Positions 53,126 through 64,000 of a stretch of DNA of 64,000 nucleotides are shown here, one piece after another. This DNA comes from Ichthyophis bannanicus (lineage: Eukaryota > Chordata > Amphibia > Gymnophiona > Ichthyophiidae): NCBI GenBank assembly GCA_033557465.1, contig CM066039.1, positions 397,005,440 to 397,069,439 on the forward strand. Reading direction: 5' to 3'. The position numbers and the translations under genes are program-made. The notes under the pieces were generated by a model that was not told the origin of the DNA, made no database searches, and saw only the letters and a list, made by a program, of their open reading frames with translations. The stretch's first letter is position 1. Each line of letters opens with the position of its first letter.

Positions 53126-54715
53126 GTACAGTTGTGGTCAACATTATTGGCACCCTTGCATTTTAGGTATGTTGTGTACAATATCTTTAGAAATTGGAAA
53201 TATTCCATCTGTATGTTATGTATTAATAGTATGTTCAAAGGTATATAACAAAATGTTTGTGCAACGTAGATGTAGTAATGTCTGAGAAAAAAAAATATGG
53301 CCTGGACAGGATTAATAGCACCCTTCTCTAATATTTGGTTGCACAACCATTGGCAGTGATGACAGCTTCCAAACGTTTCTTGTAGCTATAAGTTTTATGT
53401 ATCTGTCTGCTGGTAGTTTCTCCCACTCTTCAACTGCGATTTGTTCCAGCTGGCAAATGTTTCCAGGATTCCTTTTACCAATGGCAGATTTCAGCTCTTT
53501 GCAAAGGTTCTCAATAGGATTGAGATCAGAACTCATTGCTGGCCAGTTTACAACAGTCCATTTTTTCCTTTTTTTACCATTCTTTTGTTTATGTATGGAC
53601 ATTTTGGGTCATTGTCCTCCAGGAGGATCCATGACCTTTGCCCAGACCTAGTTTTCTGACACTAGGTAGCACATTTTGCTCCAGAATACCTTGGTAATTC
53701 CTTTAATACATTCCAGGCTTCCAGTTTGAGGCAGCAGAACAGCCCCACAACATTATGGAAATCTCCACCATATTTAACAGTAGGAAGAGTGTTTTTTTCC
53801 TTATAAGCTTCGTTTCTTCAGCTATAAATGTATCACTGGTCTGCATTGATAGAGAGCTCAGGTTTGGTGTCATCTGGCCACAGAACATTTTCCCAGAAGG
53901 ATTGTGGTTTCTCAAGGTGGGCTTCGGCAAAGAACAGGGGTGCCTTTTTATATCTCTTTGAGCAATGGGGTCTTCCTTGGCTTTTGCCCATGAAGTCCTT
54001 TTTGTTTAGTGGGCGGTGTATGGTGTGGGTTGAAACCACCACTCCAGATTGCTCCAAGTCAGCCTTATGCTCTTTGGGTATTGTACATGATGTTTTTCCA
54101 ACAATTTTCTTTAAACTTCAAAGATTTTTTGATGTAATTTTCCTCTTCCTATCACATCCTGGGAGGTTCTTGATAGTTCTATGAACAGAAAACTTCATGT
54201 TGCAAACTGTAGAAACAGGAGTCTTAAGGTCTTTGAAGATGTCCTTGTATCCCTTTGAATTTTGATATTTGGTGATAATGGCTTCTCTGACTGTCTCAGG
54301 TAGTTCTTGTCTTCACTACTGTGAAAATGAACAGAAGAAATGTGACCATTTTCAACATTAGAGCCATCATTCACTGGTTGATTCAAGACATGGGAGTACT
54401 GACAATTGATCACAGATGTGTCTAATTTTACTGCAATGGGAATGTGGTTCTTCTGTTCAAACTGATGTGAACTGTTTTTAAGGATGCCAATGATCTTGTC
54501 CTAAAAAACACAATGTCCACTCAAATCTGCTCCTAATATTAAACAAAAGTAGACCAAAACTATCCCATCAGCTAATACCTAACTATATTTTGTGGGAATG
54601 TTTGTCATGAGGAATACTACTTATAACAAATATTTGTTTAATCATTTAAGGTTTACCTTAAAAACAAAATGGTGAACCAGTCTTATGCACAGGTGCCAAA
54701 ATATCTATGGCTAAC
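53126..54715 (-). mobile_element. Tc1/mariner element, degenerate
   Basis: The left end 'CAGTTGTGGTCAACATTATT' followed by GGCACCCTTGC is typical of Tc1-type elements. A decayed right end (AGGTGCCAAAATATC) lies near 54690. The transposase is on the minus strand. Boundaries are approximate because the right inverted repeat is poorly preserved. Confidence 0.75.
53312..54180 (-). pseudogene. Tc1-type transposase remnant
   Basis: The C-terminal piece at 53312-53602 has 'WPAMSSDLNPIENLCKELKS', the D-x-N-PIEN box around the third catalytic residue. A middle piece reads VLWPDDTKPELSINADQ at 53833-54057. An N-terminal helix-turn-helix remnant lies near 54100-54300. At least three frame changes, so non-functional. 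Confidence 0.8.
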
Positions 54716-55374
54716 CAAACATAGAACAGTAATGTGAATTAACAAGGAACATCCAGCGTCATGTATAAAATAATAATGGAAAAACATATCTGATTCCCAA
54801 CATGGTGGATAGATGTCCTTCACAAACCCAGGACTTTATTCCCGCTTAGTTCTTCAACTGCAGCTCCCAGAGTGGGCAATGGATCTCCTGCAATGGTGTA
54901 ACCCCCCCCCCCCCCATACCTTGAACACAGCACTGCATTTAGAGCTGACTATTCTTCAAGCTCTGTACCAATGCTCCAATGGAGAGAACGTGTGTGTGTA
55001 ATACTTATGTCTCCATTACAATAGAAAATCCTTAATACTAGGAAGTTTTCTGACAAATAGTTTCTCTGTGGCTCAGCTGATTATCGTCATATAGATATCT
55101 CTTTGCCGTGGGAAGGTACTAGGGAGACAGTGTAGGGAAGTTACCCATTGAAGTCCGGAGGGAAAAAGCATGCACATTTGTAAATATGTAACAGTAAGGT
55201 ATGGAGTGATGTAAACCACAGAAGACAGTCTAGGAGTCATAAAACTTTGTATTACATCTGTTGGTCTTATCCTATATGGGACATGTTCCAGCAGCAGCCT
55301 TTGTCAGGGGGCTAGGAACTGTGGATGTTGACTCGGTTTATAATGTGTATGGTGATGAATTGTAGGTGAATTAA
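54716..55374. other. No feature recognised
   Basis: Contains a C-run at about 54902-54914 and no supportable gene or repeat. Confidence 0.45.
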
Positions 55375-57125
55375 CCAGCACTTAAGTGATGAACACTCAA
55401 ACGTTGTTCATGATGTATTGGAAGAATTGAAAGAGATATTGGGGAACCCAGAAGATGTATTACAACTATTTGATAAACTGAAGAGTAGCAAATCACCTGG
55501 ACCAGATGGTATACATTCAAGGGTGTTGAAAGAACTAAAATATGAGATTGCAGACCTACTATTAGTAATCTGTGAACTATCATTAAAATCATCTGTAGTA
55601 CCTTTAGTTTGGAGAATGGCTAGTGTAATGCAAATTTTTAAAAAGGATTCCAGGGGTGATCTGGGGACTACAGACCTGTGAGCATGATGACAGTACCAGG
55701 CAAAATCATAGAAACCATTATAAAGAACAAAATTACTTAATATGTAAATAGTCGTGGCTTAATGGGAGACAGTCAACATGGCTTTAGCCAAGGAAGGTCT
55801 TGTCTTACTAATCTGTTATGTTTTTTTTGAAGGTGTAAATAAACAGGTAGACAAAGGTGAGTCATTTGATAGTGTATCTGGAATTTCAGAAGGTCTTTGA
55901 CAAGGTCCCTTATGAGAGACTCTTGGTGAAATTAAAAAGTCATGGGATAGGAGGCAGTGTAGTATTTTGGATCAGGAACTGGTTAAAAGATAGAAAACAG
56001 AGAGAAGGGCTAAATTCCTAATTTTCTCAATGGAGAAAGGTGAATAGTGGAGTACCCCAGGGATCGGTGCTGACCCTGCTGCTTTTTAATATATTCATAC
56101 ATGACCTGGAAATGGGAATAATGAGTGAGGTGATCAAATTTGCAGATGACACAAAATTATTCAAAGTTATTAAAATGCAAGAGGACTGTGAAAATTGCAA
56201 GAGGACCTTGATAAATTGGAAGACTGGATGTCCAAATGGTAGATAAAATTTAATGTAGACAAGTGCAAGGTTATGCACCTAGGAAAGAAACACAAACTAT
56301 GGTTACACAATGCAAGGTTTCACATTAGGAACCACCACCCAGGAAAAAGATTTTGGTGTCATCGTGGATAATACTTGTAAGTTGAAACCCTTCGCCCAGT
56401 GTGCAGCGGTGTCCAAGTAAGCAAATAGAATCTAGGAATCATAAGGAAAGGAATTGAGAATAAAATAAAGGATATTATAATGCTTCTGTATCATTCCATG
56501 GTGTGACTGCACATTGAATATTGTGTGCAGTTCTGTCGCCGTATCTTAAAAAGGATATAACAGAATTAGAAAAGGTAAGGAGAAGAGTCACCAAAATGGT
56601 AAAGGGGATGGAAGGATACCCCTATGAGGAGAGACTTAAAATGTTAGTGCTCGTCAACTTGGAAAAGACAGCTGAGGGGAGATATGTTAGAAGTCTATAA
56701 ATTAATGAATGGAGTGGAACAGGTAAATGTAGATCGGTTGTTTACTCCTTCAAAAGGTAGAAAGAAAGACTAGGGGACATGCATTAAAGCTACAATGTAG
56801 CCCATTTAAGACTAAGAAAATATTTTTTCACTCAACATATAATCAAACTCTGGAATTCATTACGGGAGGAGGTAGTAAAAGCTGTTAGTGTAGCCGGGTG
56901 TTCAAAAGGTTTGGACAAGTTCCTGGAGGAAACATCCATATACCATTATTAAAGAGGACCAGAGAAATCTACTGCTTACCCCAGAATAAGCAACCTGGAA
57001 CCTGTGTACCTTTTTGGGAACCTGACAGATACATCTGACCTGAATTGGCCGCTGCTAGAAACAGCATACTGGGCTTGATGGACTTTGGTCTGACCCGGTA
57101 TAGCATATCTTATGTTCTTAGTCTA
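55375..57125 (+). mobile_element. CR1 LINE, plus strand, RT to 3' end
   Basis: RT start at 55418-55681 ('KSSKSPGPDGIHSRVLKELK'), then motif A decayed near 55880, 'GVPQGSVLTLLLFNIFIHDL' and FADDTKLF at 56040-56246. The C-terminal part at 56500-56900 has several stops. The 3' tail is 'CATACTGGGCTTGATGGACT' and 'GACCCGGTATAGCATATCTT'. 5'-truncated and broken. Confidence 0.85.
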
Positions 57126-57239
57126 TAACTGACTTTCCTGTGAAGTTTGGAGTTCCTTTCTTGCTTTTGACTATCTTGTTACAATTGTAAACTGCTCCAT
57201 GTGTTTGGTAACAGAGTGTTATATCAAATGAAATAAACT

Positions 57240-57330
57240 ATAAACTCTATTTTAGTTGGCTCCCTCTGGATGACTGCACTCTGTTTATATCCCTTTGAAC
57301 ATGTAGTCTCCAGACTTGTACACAGTACTC
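57240..57330 (-). mobile_element. CR1 fragment, left of an L2 insertion
   Basis: 'CCAGACTTGTACACAGTACT' and CCAAATGAGG correspond to the CR1 stretch found at 330-365. It resumes at 58195. Confidence 0.7.
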
Positions 57331-58194
57331 CAAATGAGGCTGAGACACCTACGCTCCATGCTAGAACCAAAAGATTTCAGGACTATATACCAGGCACTGA
57401 TAATACCACACTTCGATTACGCCAATGTCATTCTCCAAGGTCTTCCTCAATCCACTTTAAACCCATTACAGCTGGCTATGAATGCCGCAGCAAGGATACT
57501 CCAGGGGGCTGCCAGGACTGACCATGTCACTCCTTTGCTGATTCAATTACATTGGCTACCCGTTCAGGCCAGAATTATCTTCAAAACGCTACTTCTCACG
57601 TTCAAAGCACTCAATAAGCTCTCTGCTCCTTCCTTATCTGACCTTATCCATACCACTTCACCAAACAGAGCAAGAAGATCATCAGCCATCAACTCCTTAA
57701 AACTCCCAAAGGCCCTTACAAGCTGCTCTTCTTCCACAGCCAATAGAGCCTTTACCCTCTGTGCCCCTAGGTGCTGGAATACACTACCTCCTGGCATACG
57801 GGCCATTGACAGCTTAACACAATTCAGGAAAGCCCTCAAATTCCACCTCTTTAACAAACATCTTATTGAGCCATTTACACCCATCGACTTCAGTGATTCC
57901 TCCCAGCTAGTCAGTTCCATGGTATCTCAATAACAGAAATAGGACGAATCGCTTTGTTTATTGAACATATTATTAGCACCTGTTCCTAATAACTTGTAGC
58001 CATGCTGTAGTATTATATCTGTAAATAGACTGTAAATAGTTTCCCCTGTTATCCAAGTTCCTTCCCTTGTTATCTGTAAACTCATGCATGTTATTGTACT
58101 GAGACTTTTTGTTCTATGTGAACCGCGCTGATGCCGAATAGTGCGGTATATAAGAGAATGTAAATAAATAAATAAATAAATAAATAAAGGCACT
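57331..58194 (+). mobile_element. L2-type LINE C-terminal part and tail
   Basis: Frame 57316-57933 (its first codons lie in flanking CR1) reads 'YQALIIPHFDYANVILQGLP', 'LNPLQLAMNAAARILQGA', 'HVTPLLIQLHWLPVQARIIF' and CWNTLPPGIRAI. This is an uninterrupted L2 RT C-terminus of about 200 residues. The tail has 'GTGAACCGCGCTGATGCCGA', GTGCGGTATATAAG and an (AAAT)n end at 58162-58188. The open frame suggests a fairly young copy. Confidence 0.85.
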
Positions 58195-58480
58195 ATTACC
58201 ACCTTTTCTTTTGTCTTTTTTTTCTTCCTATACAGCCAAGCATCCTTCTAGCTTTTGCTATCGCTTTTTCTACCTGTTTGGCTACCTTTAGGTTCCTCTT
58301 TCATGCACTTAAGTACTGTACTGAAATGCTTCCTTGACTTTTTGCAGCACAAATGCATGGCTTGTTTTTCAGCATTAAGGTCTAGTTGTGAAATTGTAGA
58401 CCATTCCTCAAGCTTTGCTACCGCCCTCATGTTATCCAAATTTTCTAGGGTGTCTACTCTGCAGAATTTCCAACAGTCCT
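58195..58480 (-). mobile_element. CR1 fragment, right of the L2 insertion
   Basis: 'CAAGCATCCTTCTAGCTTTT' and 'TCAGCATTAAGGTCTAGTTG' parallel CR1 at 19530-19740. A short minus frame at 58248-58439 has KLEEWSTISQLDLNAEK. Confidence 0.75.
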
Positions 58481-59779
58481 TCCATAATGTTACAATGTAA
58501 AAAAACCAAACACCCAGACCAAGAACTGATCACTGTAGTATAGTCACTTATGCAGAATTGTGGTACAAAATCTAAGTACAACCTTACTGCACAGTCTAAT
58601 AGTTTTTCTAACATTTGCAGAATGCTGACTTTACAAACATTGTAAATTGTGGAATCTTTAGTGGATTAGGGAGGAAAGATATAGAATAGAATGTCTTCAA
58701 AAATTCAACAATTTAAAATGATCGGAAAGACATACAGAGCAGTCCAGAAGTCTTGATAAGTGTCTTTCACTGAATGTACTCAATAGAATGACCTTTCTCG
58801 ATGGGAAATTTGAAGTGTAATAAAAAGGTAAGTGTCTAATGCATTTGGTATTTAAAATAAAAATGACTGGCAGCAGTGGAAATCTGTCAGCATTACAGGC
58901 CCCTCTCCCCACCTTTATTTCAGCCCCTCCCTTGCCTAGCACTCACTAACTGCAATTTCTCATTAATCACAGAAGCTCCACAGGGGTTTCACTAAGTGTC
59001 CCAGCCACCAGTGTCTGCTGGAAAGCCAGACAGCCTTAATGGAAGGGGCTCAATGCAGGCCACAGGCACCTTCACAAAAGGGCTAATATTCAGGTAATTA
59101 GAGGGCTTTATTCAGTGTCTAATTAAAACGGGCTGCGAGAGGTGATCCTGGCCAGACTCCCTGCCTACTATTCTCTTGGGTACAAGAGGAAGCTGAAAAT
59201 AAAGTGATTAAAAGGTGGAGTGTTTACAAAATGAACCTCGGCTGAGAGCATGGGAAGCACCACAATTAAGGACATTCTGGCCCGGCTCTAGGAAAGCACC
59301 TCAGCGTCTTCTAGCCCTGATTAAAGAGAAAAATCAGGAGTGTGGGAAGAAAGAGCGGAGAAAGGAGAGGCGCAAGACAAAAAAAATGGCAAAATCACAA
59401 GGGCTGTTTCTTAATTAATGCTGAGCAGAACTTGGTACTTCCATTCCCCATCCAAAGGGGAACGTAGGTGCATAGTACTGCAGAGGGTTTTAGACGTGGC
59501 TACTCAAGCCCTCGGCATTTCTAACCCATTGAAAAAAGGTGTCCAAAAATCCTTACATTTGCCAGCAACACCGCAAAATTGTACATTTTGCCAGGGAATC
59601 TAACCCATTCGAGGGGGTTCCCTTGGAAGACTTACTTGGCATTTGCAAGTGTAAATATGTAAGTTGCATCAATGCATAAATGGCTGTTTTAGAAGAGATA
59701 CTACACATTTTTTGCAAATTTTGGATACAGTGTCTGATCTAGAAAGAGGACACCGTATGGTCACTATAAATATAAATTC
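58481..59779. other. Non-repetitive stretch, possible conserved non-coding element at 58960-59440
   Basis: No repeat tail, LINE motif or convincing gene. 58960-59440 is more GC-balanced and holds TAATTA / ATTAG / ATTAAA words (e.g. GGTAATTAGAGGGC, GTCTAATTAAAACG, TTAATTAATG) of the kind bound by homeodomain proteins. The small frame 59215-59418 has a Lys/Arg-rich end but no supporting signal. Confidence 0.3.
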
Positions 59780-59890
59780 CTTATATACCTCTTATTTATT
59801 TGTACACGTTTATATACCGCTCCTTCCAAAGATCAGGGGCGGTTTACAATGAACAACAGTTAAAGTACATTGAACCTTTGAACATTGTAA
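59780..59890 (-). repeat. L2-tail repeat
   Basis: 'GTTTATATACCGCTCCTTCC' and 'GGGGCGGTTTACAATGAACA' are the reverse of an L2 tail. Confidence 0.65.
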
Positions 59891-60054
59891 CTCTATTCCC
59901 CAGGATGAGGCTTAATAGGTTTTACATGCAGTTTGGGAGAGACATTTAAGGGTTGTTTGATGTGTCTGGCAGAGATTGCTCGTAGGAACTGTTTTGTATA
60001 GCAGCAGGTTTCAGGCACTGCCGTGGGGACTACTTTTGCCACATCCTTAGCCAA

Positions 60055-60235
60055 TAGAAATGTAGAAATGACCACATGGCCTATCTAGTCTGTCCTTCCA
60101 TATCAACCAGTACAAAAGTTCCCTTTTTTCCTTTAGACATCCTCTGTGTTTGTCCCATGCTTCTTTGAATTCAGATACTGTCCTCATCTCTACCACCTCT
60201 CTGGGAGACTTTCTCATAGAAATATTCAGCCAAAG
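60055..60235 (-). mobile_element. CR1 3'-end fragment
   Basis: 'GAAATGACCACATGGCCTAT' and 'CTAGTCTGTCCTTCCATATC', then the CCACCTCTCTGGGAGAC block as at 18880-18905. Confidence 0.8.
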
Positions 60236-60479
60236 TCTGAGCAGAAAGGGAAGGAGGGGTTGGGGGAGGAGGCACTTTGAGGAGAGTTGAAAGTTGTAAT
60301 GAGATGGTGAAGGTCAGAGGCAAGAGGCTTTCCTTCTACCTTTTTTAAAGCGTGGAATAAATCTGGTCTGGGCTTACAAGATAGTATTCTTAAATAACGC
60401 TCAGGCCTCAGGTAAACTTAACATTTGCAGTTGCTCCTTTTAGTTTCTTCTTAACCATTTTCCTCATTTTATCATAGTC

Positions 60480-61815
60480 TCCTTTTTAGAAACATAAGCC
60501 ATGTGTTTTTTTTCTGCCGTCATTTTTCTATCTAGTCTTCCTTTTGAAAGTTAAAAGGTAGTACTGTGGATTTCCTTGTCGTGCTTCCTCCATTTATTAA
60601 ATACAATCATGCAATGATGCTATTGCCGAGTGGCCCCAACACCCTTATTTCTTGCACCAGATCTGGTGTTCCACTAAGGACTAGGTCTAATATGGCTTCC
60701 CCTCTTGTCTCTTCATGAACCAGCTGCTCCAAGAAGCAGTCATTTATTTCATCTAGAAACTTTATCTCCCTATCATGTCCTGCTGTAATACTGACCCAGT
60801 CGATACCGGGGTAATTGAAATCACCCATTATTATTACTTTGCTGTAACTTTTGATAGCTTCCCTCATTTCTTTGAGCATGTCATCATCCATTTGTTCATT
60901 CTGGCCAGGCGGTCGATAGTACACCCCCACTGATGTCGCCTTCCCCTTTTTCAATCCATAGAGATTCTGCAGTGTATTTTGTTTCCTGCAAAATTTTAAT
61001 TCTCTGTCTCCGTGCCCTCTCTAACGGAGCACAACCCCTCCACCAATTTGATCTACTCTATCATTGTGATATAATTTGTACCCAGGTATCAGTGTCTCAC
61101 TGGCTATCCTCCTTCCACCATGTCTCTAATATACCAATCATATCTAACCTCTCATTTAGTGTTATATATTCTAGCTCTCCCATCTTATTTTTTAAACTTC
61201 TGGCATTTGCATACAAGCATTTTAGAGGTTATATTTTATTCATATGCATCTGGTTATCAGTCGATAGGGGTAATTTTGAATCTTTCAGCTCTGTCTGCTC
61301 TGTACTTGGGGGCATCTGGGTTGGAACCTCTCTGTTGGGATGCCCTAACTTCCTCTTTTGCTAGTATCCTTCAATGATACATCCTTCCAAACCATGCTCT
61401 TGGCGACTGTCAGCTTTTCTCTATCTCGTTTTTAAAGGTTAATGGCAACAGCCTTGTTCCATCCTGGTTAAGGTGGAGACCATCCTTTCGGAAAAGCCCA
61501 TCCCTTCCCCAGAATGTTGCCCAGTTTCTAAGAAATCCAAACCCTCTTCCTTGCACCGTCTCATCTACGCATTGAGACTCCGGGGCTCTGCCTGCCTTTT
61601 GGGTCTTGTGTGTGGAATGGGAAGCATTTCAGAGAATGCTACTCTGGAAGTTCTGGATTTCAACTTCCTACCTAAAAGCCTAAATTTGGCCTCCAGAACC
61701 TCCCTCCCACATTTTCCTATCTCATTGGTACCAACATGTACCCGGACAAGCGGCTCCTCCCCCTGTCTAGGTGGCTTGTGAGCTCAACTACCTTCACACC
61801 AGGCAGGCATATTTT
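60480..61815 (-). mobile_element. CR1 LINE 5' half (ORF1 remnant and endonuclease)
   Basis: The minus frame at 60607-60954 is an APE-type endonuclease piece: 'SVGVYYRPPGQNEQMDDDML', 'KVIIMGDFNYPGIDWVSITA', 'EETRGEAILDLVLSGTPDLV'. Further 5' (61790 down to 61455) the minus strand reads VHVGTNEIGK, then 'LEAKFRLLGRKLKSRTSRVA', then a LPIPHTRPKRQ stretch. This resembles the esterase-like domain of CR1 ORF1. Frames are broken between the parts. It is the only CR1 5' half in the window. Confidence 0.78.
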
Positions 61816-61821
61816 CTAGGT

Positions 61822-64000
61822 CATAGGTGTCAAACTCTGGCCCGCGGGCCAAATTTGGCCCGTAGTGTAATTATATTTGGCCCGCGAGGCTATACCAAAT
61901 GACTACTAGAGCTAGCCCGCCGGTATTATACAGCGCATTCATTCATCGCTAATACTACAAATCCCATAATGCCTTGCTGTTGTTTTGGCGCGTCAATCAG
62001 GACAGGTCCCAGAAACGCCCTCTCCTGTGTGACAGAAGTCATAGCGATCTCAAGCTACAACTGTCACTGTGGAACCCCTTCCCAAAAATGGCAAAAAGAA
62101 AGGCAGACAACAGGAACTTTCTGGACAGGTCGGAGACAGAATATTTGTTTACATATGTAAAAGACAGACCTGTTTGTCTGATTTGTGGAGTCAACGTGGC
62201 TATAACTAAGGAGTATAACATTCGACGACACTATGAAACAAAACACCATGACAAGTACAAGGACCTGGACATGACTCAAAGGAGCCAGAAAGTGGAGGAG
62301 ATGAAAAGAAGTTTGGTTTCACAACAGAATATGTTCAAAAAAGCCACATCACAAAGTGAGGCTGCTGTAAAGGCTAGTTATATTGTGGCAGCAGAGATCG
62401 CAAAATCAGCCCGGCCCTTTAATGAGGGAGAGTTTGTGAAAAAGTGCATGTTGAAAGTTTGTGACATCGTGTGCCCAGAGAAAAAGCAAGCCTTTTCAAA
62501 CGTGAGCCTGAGCAGAAACACAGTAGCTGATCGCACATGTGATCTTGCCACCAATCTGTATGACCAGCTTTTGGAAAAGGGAAAAGATTTCATTGCATTC
62601 TCCCTTGCTGTGGATGAGAGCAGCGACGCATCTGATACTGCTCAGCTGTCAGTCTTCATCCGTGGAGTGGACTCAAATATGTGTGTTACGGAGGAGCTAT
62701 TGGGATTCAAATCAATGCATGGCACAACCACAGGAAAGGAAATTTTTGAGGAGGTTTCCAAATGCGTAACTGAAATAAAGCTGCCGTGGGATAAACTCGT
62801 GGGATTAACGACAGATGGTGCGCCAGCGATGTGCGGTAAAACAAGTGGACTGGTGGGCAGGGTCCGGGAGAAGATGCAGGAAGAGAACTGTGCAGGTGAA
62901 CTAACTGTTTATCACTGCATCATACATCAGGAATCATTGTGTGGCAAAGCCCTAAAGATGGAACATGTTATGACCACAGTAACACAAGTAGTTAACTTTA
63001 TAAGAGCCAAAGGTCTGAATCACCGCCAGTTTAAGTCTTTTCTGGAGGAGTGTGGTTCGGAATACGCAGACGTGCCGTATCACACAGAGGTGAGATGGTT
63101 AAGCCGAGGAAAAGTACTGAATAGATGTTTTGAGCTGCATGAGGAAATATGTCAGTTTCTGGAAAGCAAAGGGAAGGACACAGCAGAGCTTCGGGAGAAA
63201 ATGTTTCTGTGTGAGCTGGCCTTTCTGTGTGACATCTCGAGCCATCTCGATGCGCTGAACCTGCAGCTTCAGGGGCGGGGGCGCATCATCACAGACATGT
63301 ACGCTGCAGTGAGGGCTTTTAAAACTAAACTGTGCCTGTGGGAGAATCAGATGCTGCAAGGAAACCTTGGCCATTTTCCCTGCTGCCAAACCATGAAAAC
63401 GCAGTTCTTTACCAACTTATTCCCATGCGCACAGTTTGCTGAAAAACTCAGTGTACTCGGCGCTGAGTTTAGCCGGCGATTTGCCGACTTTGATGTCCAG
63501 AAATGTAGGTTTGAACTGCTCAGTAATCCCTTTGCAGTTTATGTGGATAAGGCACCTACCAACCTCCAAATGGAGCTTATTGAACTCCAGTGTAATGACA
63601 CGCTGAAGTCAAAGTATGATGCTGTGGGCGCCGCCCAGTTTCCACAGTTCATCCCTGACACAATGCCTCAGCTCCGCACCCAAGCTGCTCAGATGCTCTC
63701 CATGTTCGGCAGCACTTATCTATGTGAGCAACTTTTCTCCTCGATGAAGATGACCAAAACATCTCACAGGAGACGTCTGACTGATGAACACCTTCGCTCG
63801 ATACTGAGGATTTCCTCAGCTCAAAGCCTGAGCCCAGACATTGATGAACTATCATCCAAGAAGAGATGCCAGGTATCTGGCTTGGGCACATCAGATTAGA
63901 TCAGTGTGCAGCAAACTGAGCAATAATTAACGTTTTCTTTATGCACTTTTTCTTGCTACTCCAAGACATGGGCTTGAATGGTTGATTAATTTTATTATTG
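61822..64000 (+). mobile_element. hAT (Charlie-like) DNA transposon, runs off the window
   Basis: The left end reads CATAGGTGTCAAACTCTGGC, close to the CAGGGGTGTCAAACTC-type terminus of Charlie-like hATs. The 8 bp before it (61814-61821, TTCTAGGT) fit the nTCTAGAn target preference of this group. One uninterrupted transposase frame follows. The right terminus would lie beyond 64000. Confidence 0.85.
62088..63899 (+). CDS. hAT transposase, GTF2IRD2-like, intact frame
   Basis: A 603-residue frame from ATG 62088 (context AAAAATGG; the frame is open further 5' to 61974). A BED-like zinc finger at residues about 20-60 (CLICG, then HYETKHH). The catalytic core has a first Asp at about 176 (AVDESSD), a second Asp at about 243 (TTDGAPAMCG), the hAT Cys-x-x-His box at about 277-280 (YHCIIHQ) and an invariant Trp at about 337 (EVRWLSRG). 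The C-terminal dimerisation segment includes the last acidic residue at about 547 (CEQLFSSMK). The similar host gene GTF2IRD2 derives from such a transposase, but the hAT-like terminus upstream favours a transposon. No stop or frameshift is visible. Confidence 0.92.
   Translation: MAKRKADNRNFLDRSETEYLFTYVKDRPVCLICGVNVAITKEYNIRRHYETKHHDKYKDLDMTQRSQKVEEMKRSLVSQQNMFKKATSQSEAAVKASYIVAAEIAKSARPFNEGEFVKKCMLKVCDIVCPEKKQAFSNVSLSRNTVADRTCDLATNLYDQLLEKGKDFIAFSLAVDESSDASDTAQLSVFIRGVDSNMCVTEELLGFKSMHGTTTGKEIFEEVSKCVTEIKLPWDKLVGLTTDGAPAMCGKTSGLVGRVREKMQEENCAGELTVYHCIIHQESLCGKALKMEHVMTTVTQVVNFIRAKGLNHRQFKSFLEECGSEYADVPYHTEVRWLSRGKVLNRCFELHEEICQFLESKGKDTAELREKMFLCELAFLCDISSHLDALNLQLQGRGRIITDMYAAVRAFKTKLCLWENQMLQGNLGHFPCCQTMKTQFFTNLFPCAQFAEKLSVLGAEFSRRFADFDVQKCRFELLSNPFAVYVDKAPTNLQMELIELQCNDTLKSKYDAVGAAQFPQFIPDTMPQLRTQAAQMLSMFGSTYLCEQLFSSMKMTKTSHRRRLTDEHLRSILRISSAQSLSPDIDELSSKKRCQVSGLGTSD

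Noticed and set aside
53025..53285. Small plus-strand frames across the Tc1 left end
   Set aside because: They cross element boundaries and have no motif.
59215..59418. 67-aa Lys/Arg-rich frame as a small gene
   Set aside because: Short, compositionally biased and unsupported by splice or promoter signals.

Overview
The window looks like a repeat-rich, gene-poor stretch of a vertebrate nuclear genome. I recognise no host gene exon, tRNA or rRNA. Almost everything identifiable is transposable-element sequence, layered by repeated nesting. The mix is DIRS tyrosine-recombinase retrotransposons, CR1 and L2 LINEs, a BovB-like RTE LINE, a Penelope-like element with a GIY-YIG endonuclease, tRNA-derived SINEs, a Tc1/mariner and a Charlie-like hAT with an open transposase frame. 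This fits an amphibian best, perhaps a caecilian. That placement is an inference from element content; a reptile is less likely but not excluded.

Layout. 1-13 kb: the end of a DIRS copy, two CR1 fragments, a reverse DIRS fragment, an L2 interrupted by a CR1 tail and by an LTR-like element with a long open frame, a second L2-type LINE, a pyrimidine-rich tract and a reverse RTE/BovB-like LINE. 13-35 kb: one L2 LINE (minus strand) broken by (i) a Penelope-like insertion that is a giant inverted repeat (13129-15619, 15-bp target duplications), (ii) an old DIRS copy (15836-27382) itself split by an L2 and several CR1 insertions, and (iii) a CR1 carrying a younger DIRS copy (28269-34259) with a SINE in its right terminal repeat. 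35-46 kb: older or unassigned sequence, L2 tails, a foldback element, a degenerate gag-like region split by an LTR-like insertion with a 255-codon frame, SINE copies and an RTE tail. 46-53 kb: the best-preserved DIRS element (47245-52912), inserted in a CR1. 53-64 kb: degenerate Tc1/mariner, CR1 and L2 fragments, a non-repetitive stretch that may hold a conserved non-coding element, a CR1 5' half with endonuclease and ORF1-esterase remnants, and the hAT element running off the window end.

How the parts work: the 47-53 kb DIRS has the full set for circular-intermediate retrotransposition: terminal inverted repeats, an internal complementary region, gag, RT/RNase H/methylase-like and tyrosine recombinase. 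It carries an amber stop in gag and a frame break at the recombinase N-terminus. Its recombinase frame continues upstream, without a stop, through most of the RT/RNase H gene. Three DIRS ends lie exactly before TTCCTG in CR1 DNA without target duplication, which suggests a target preference.
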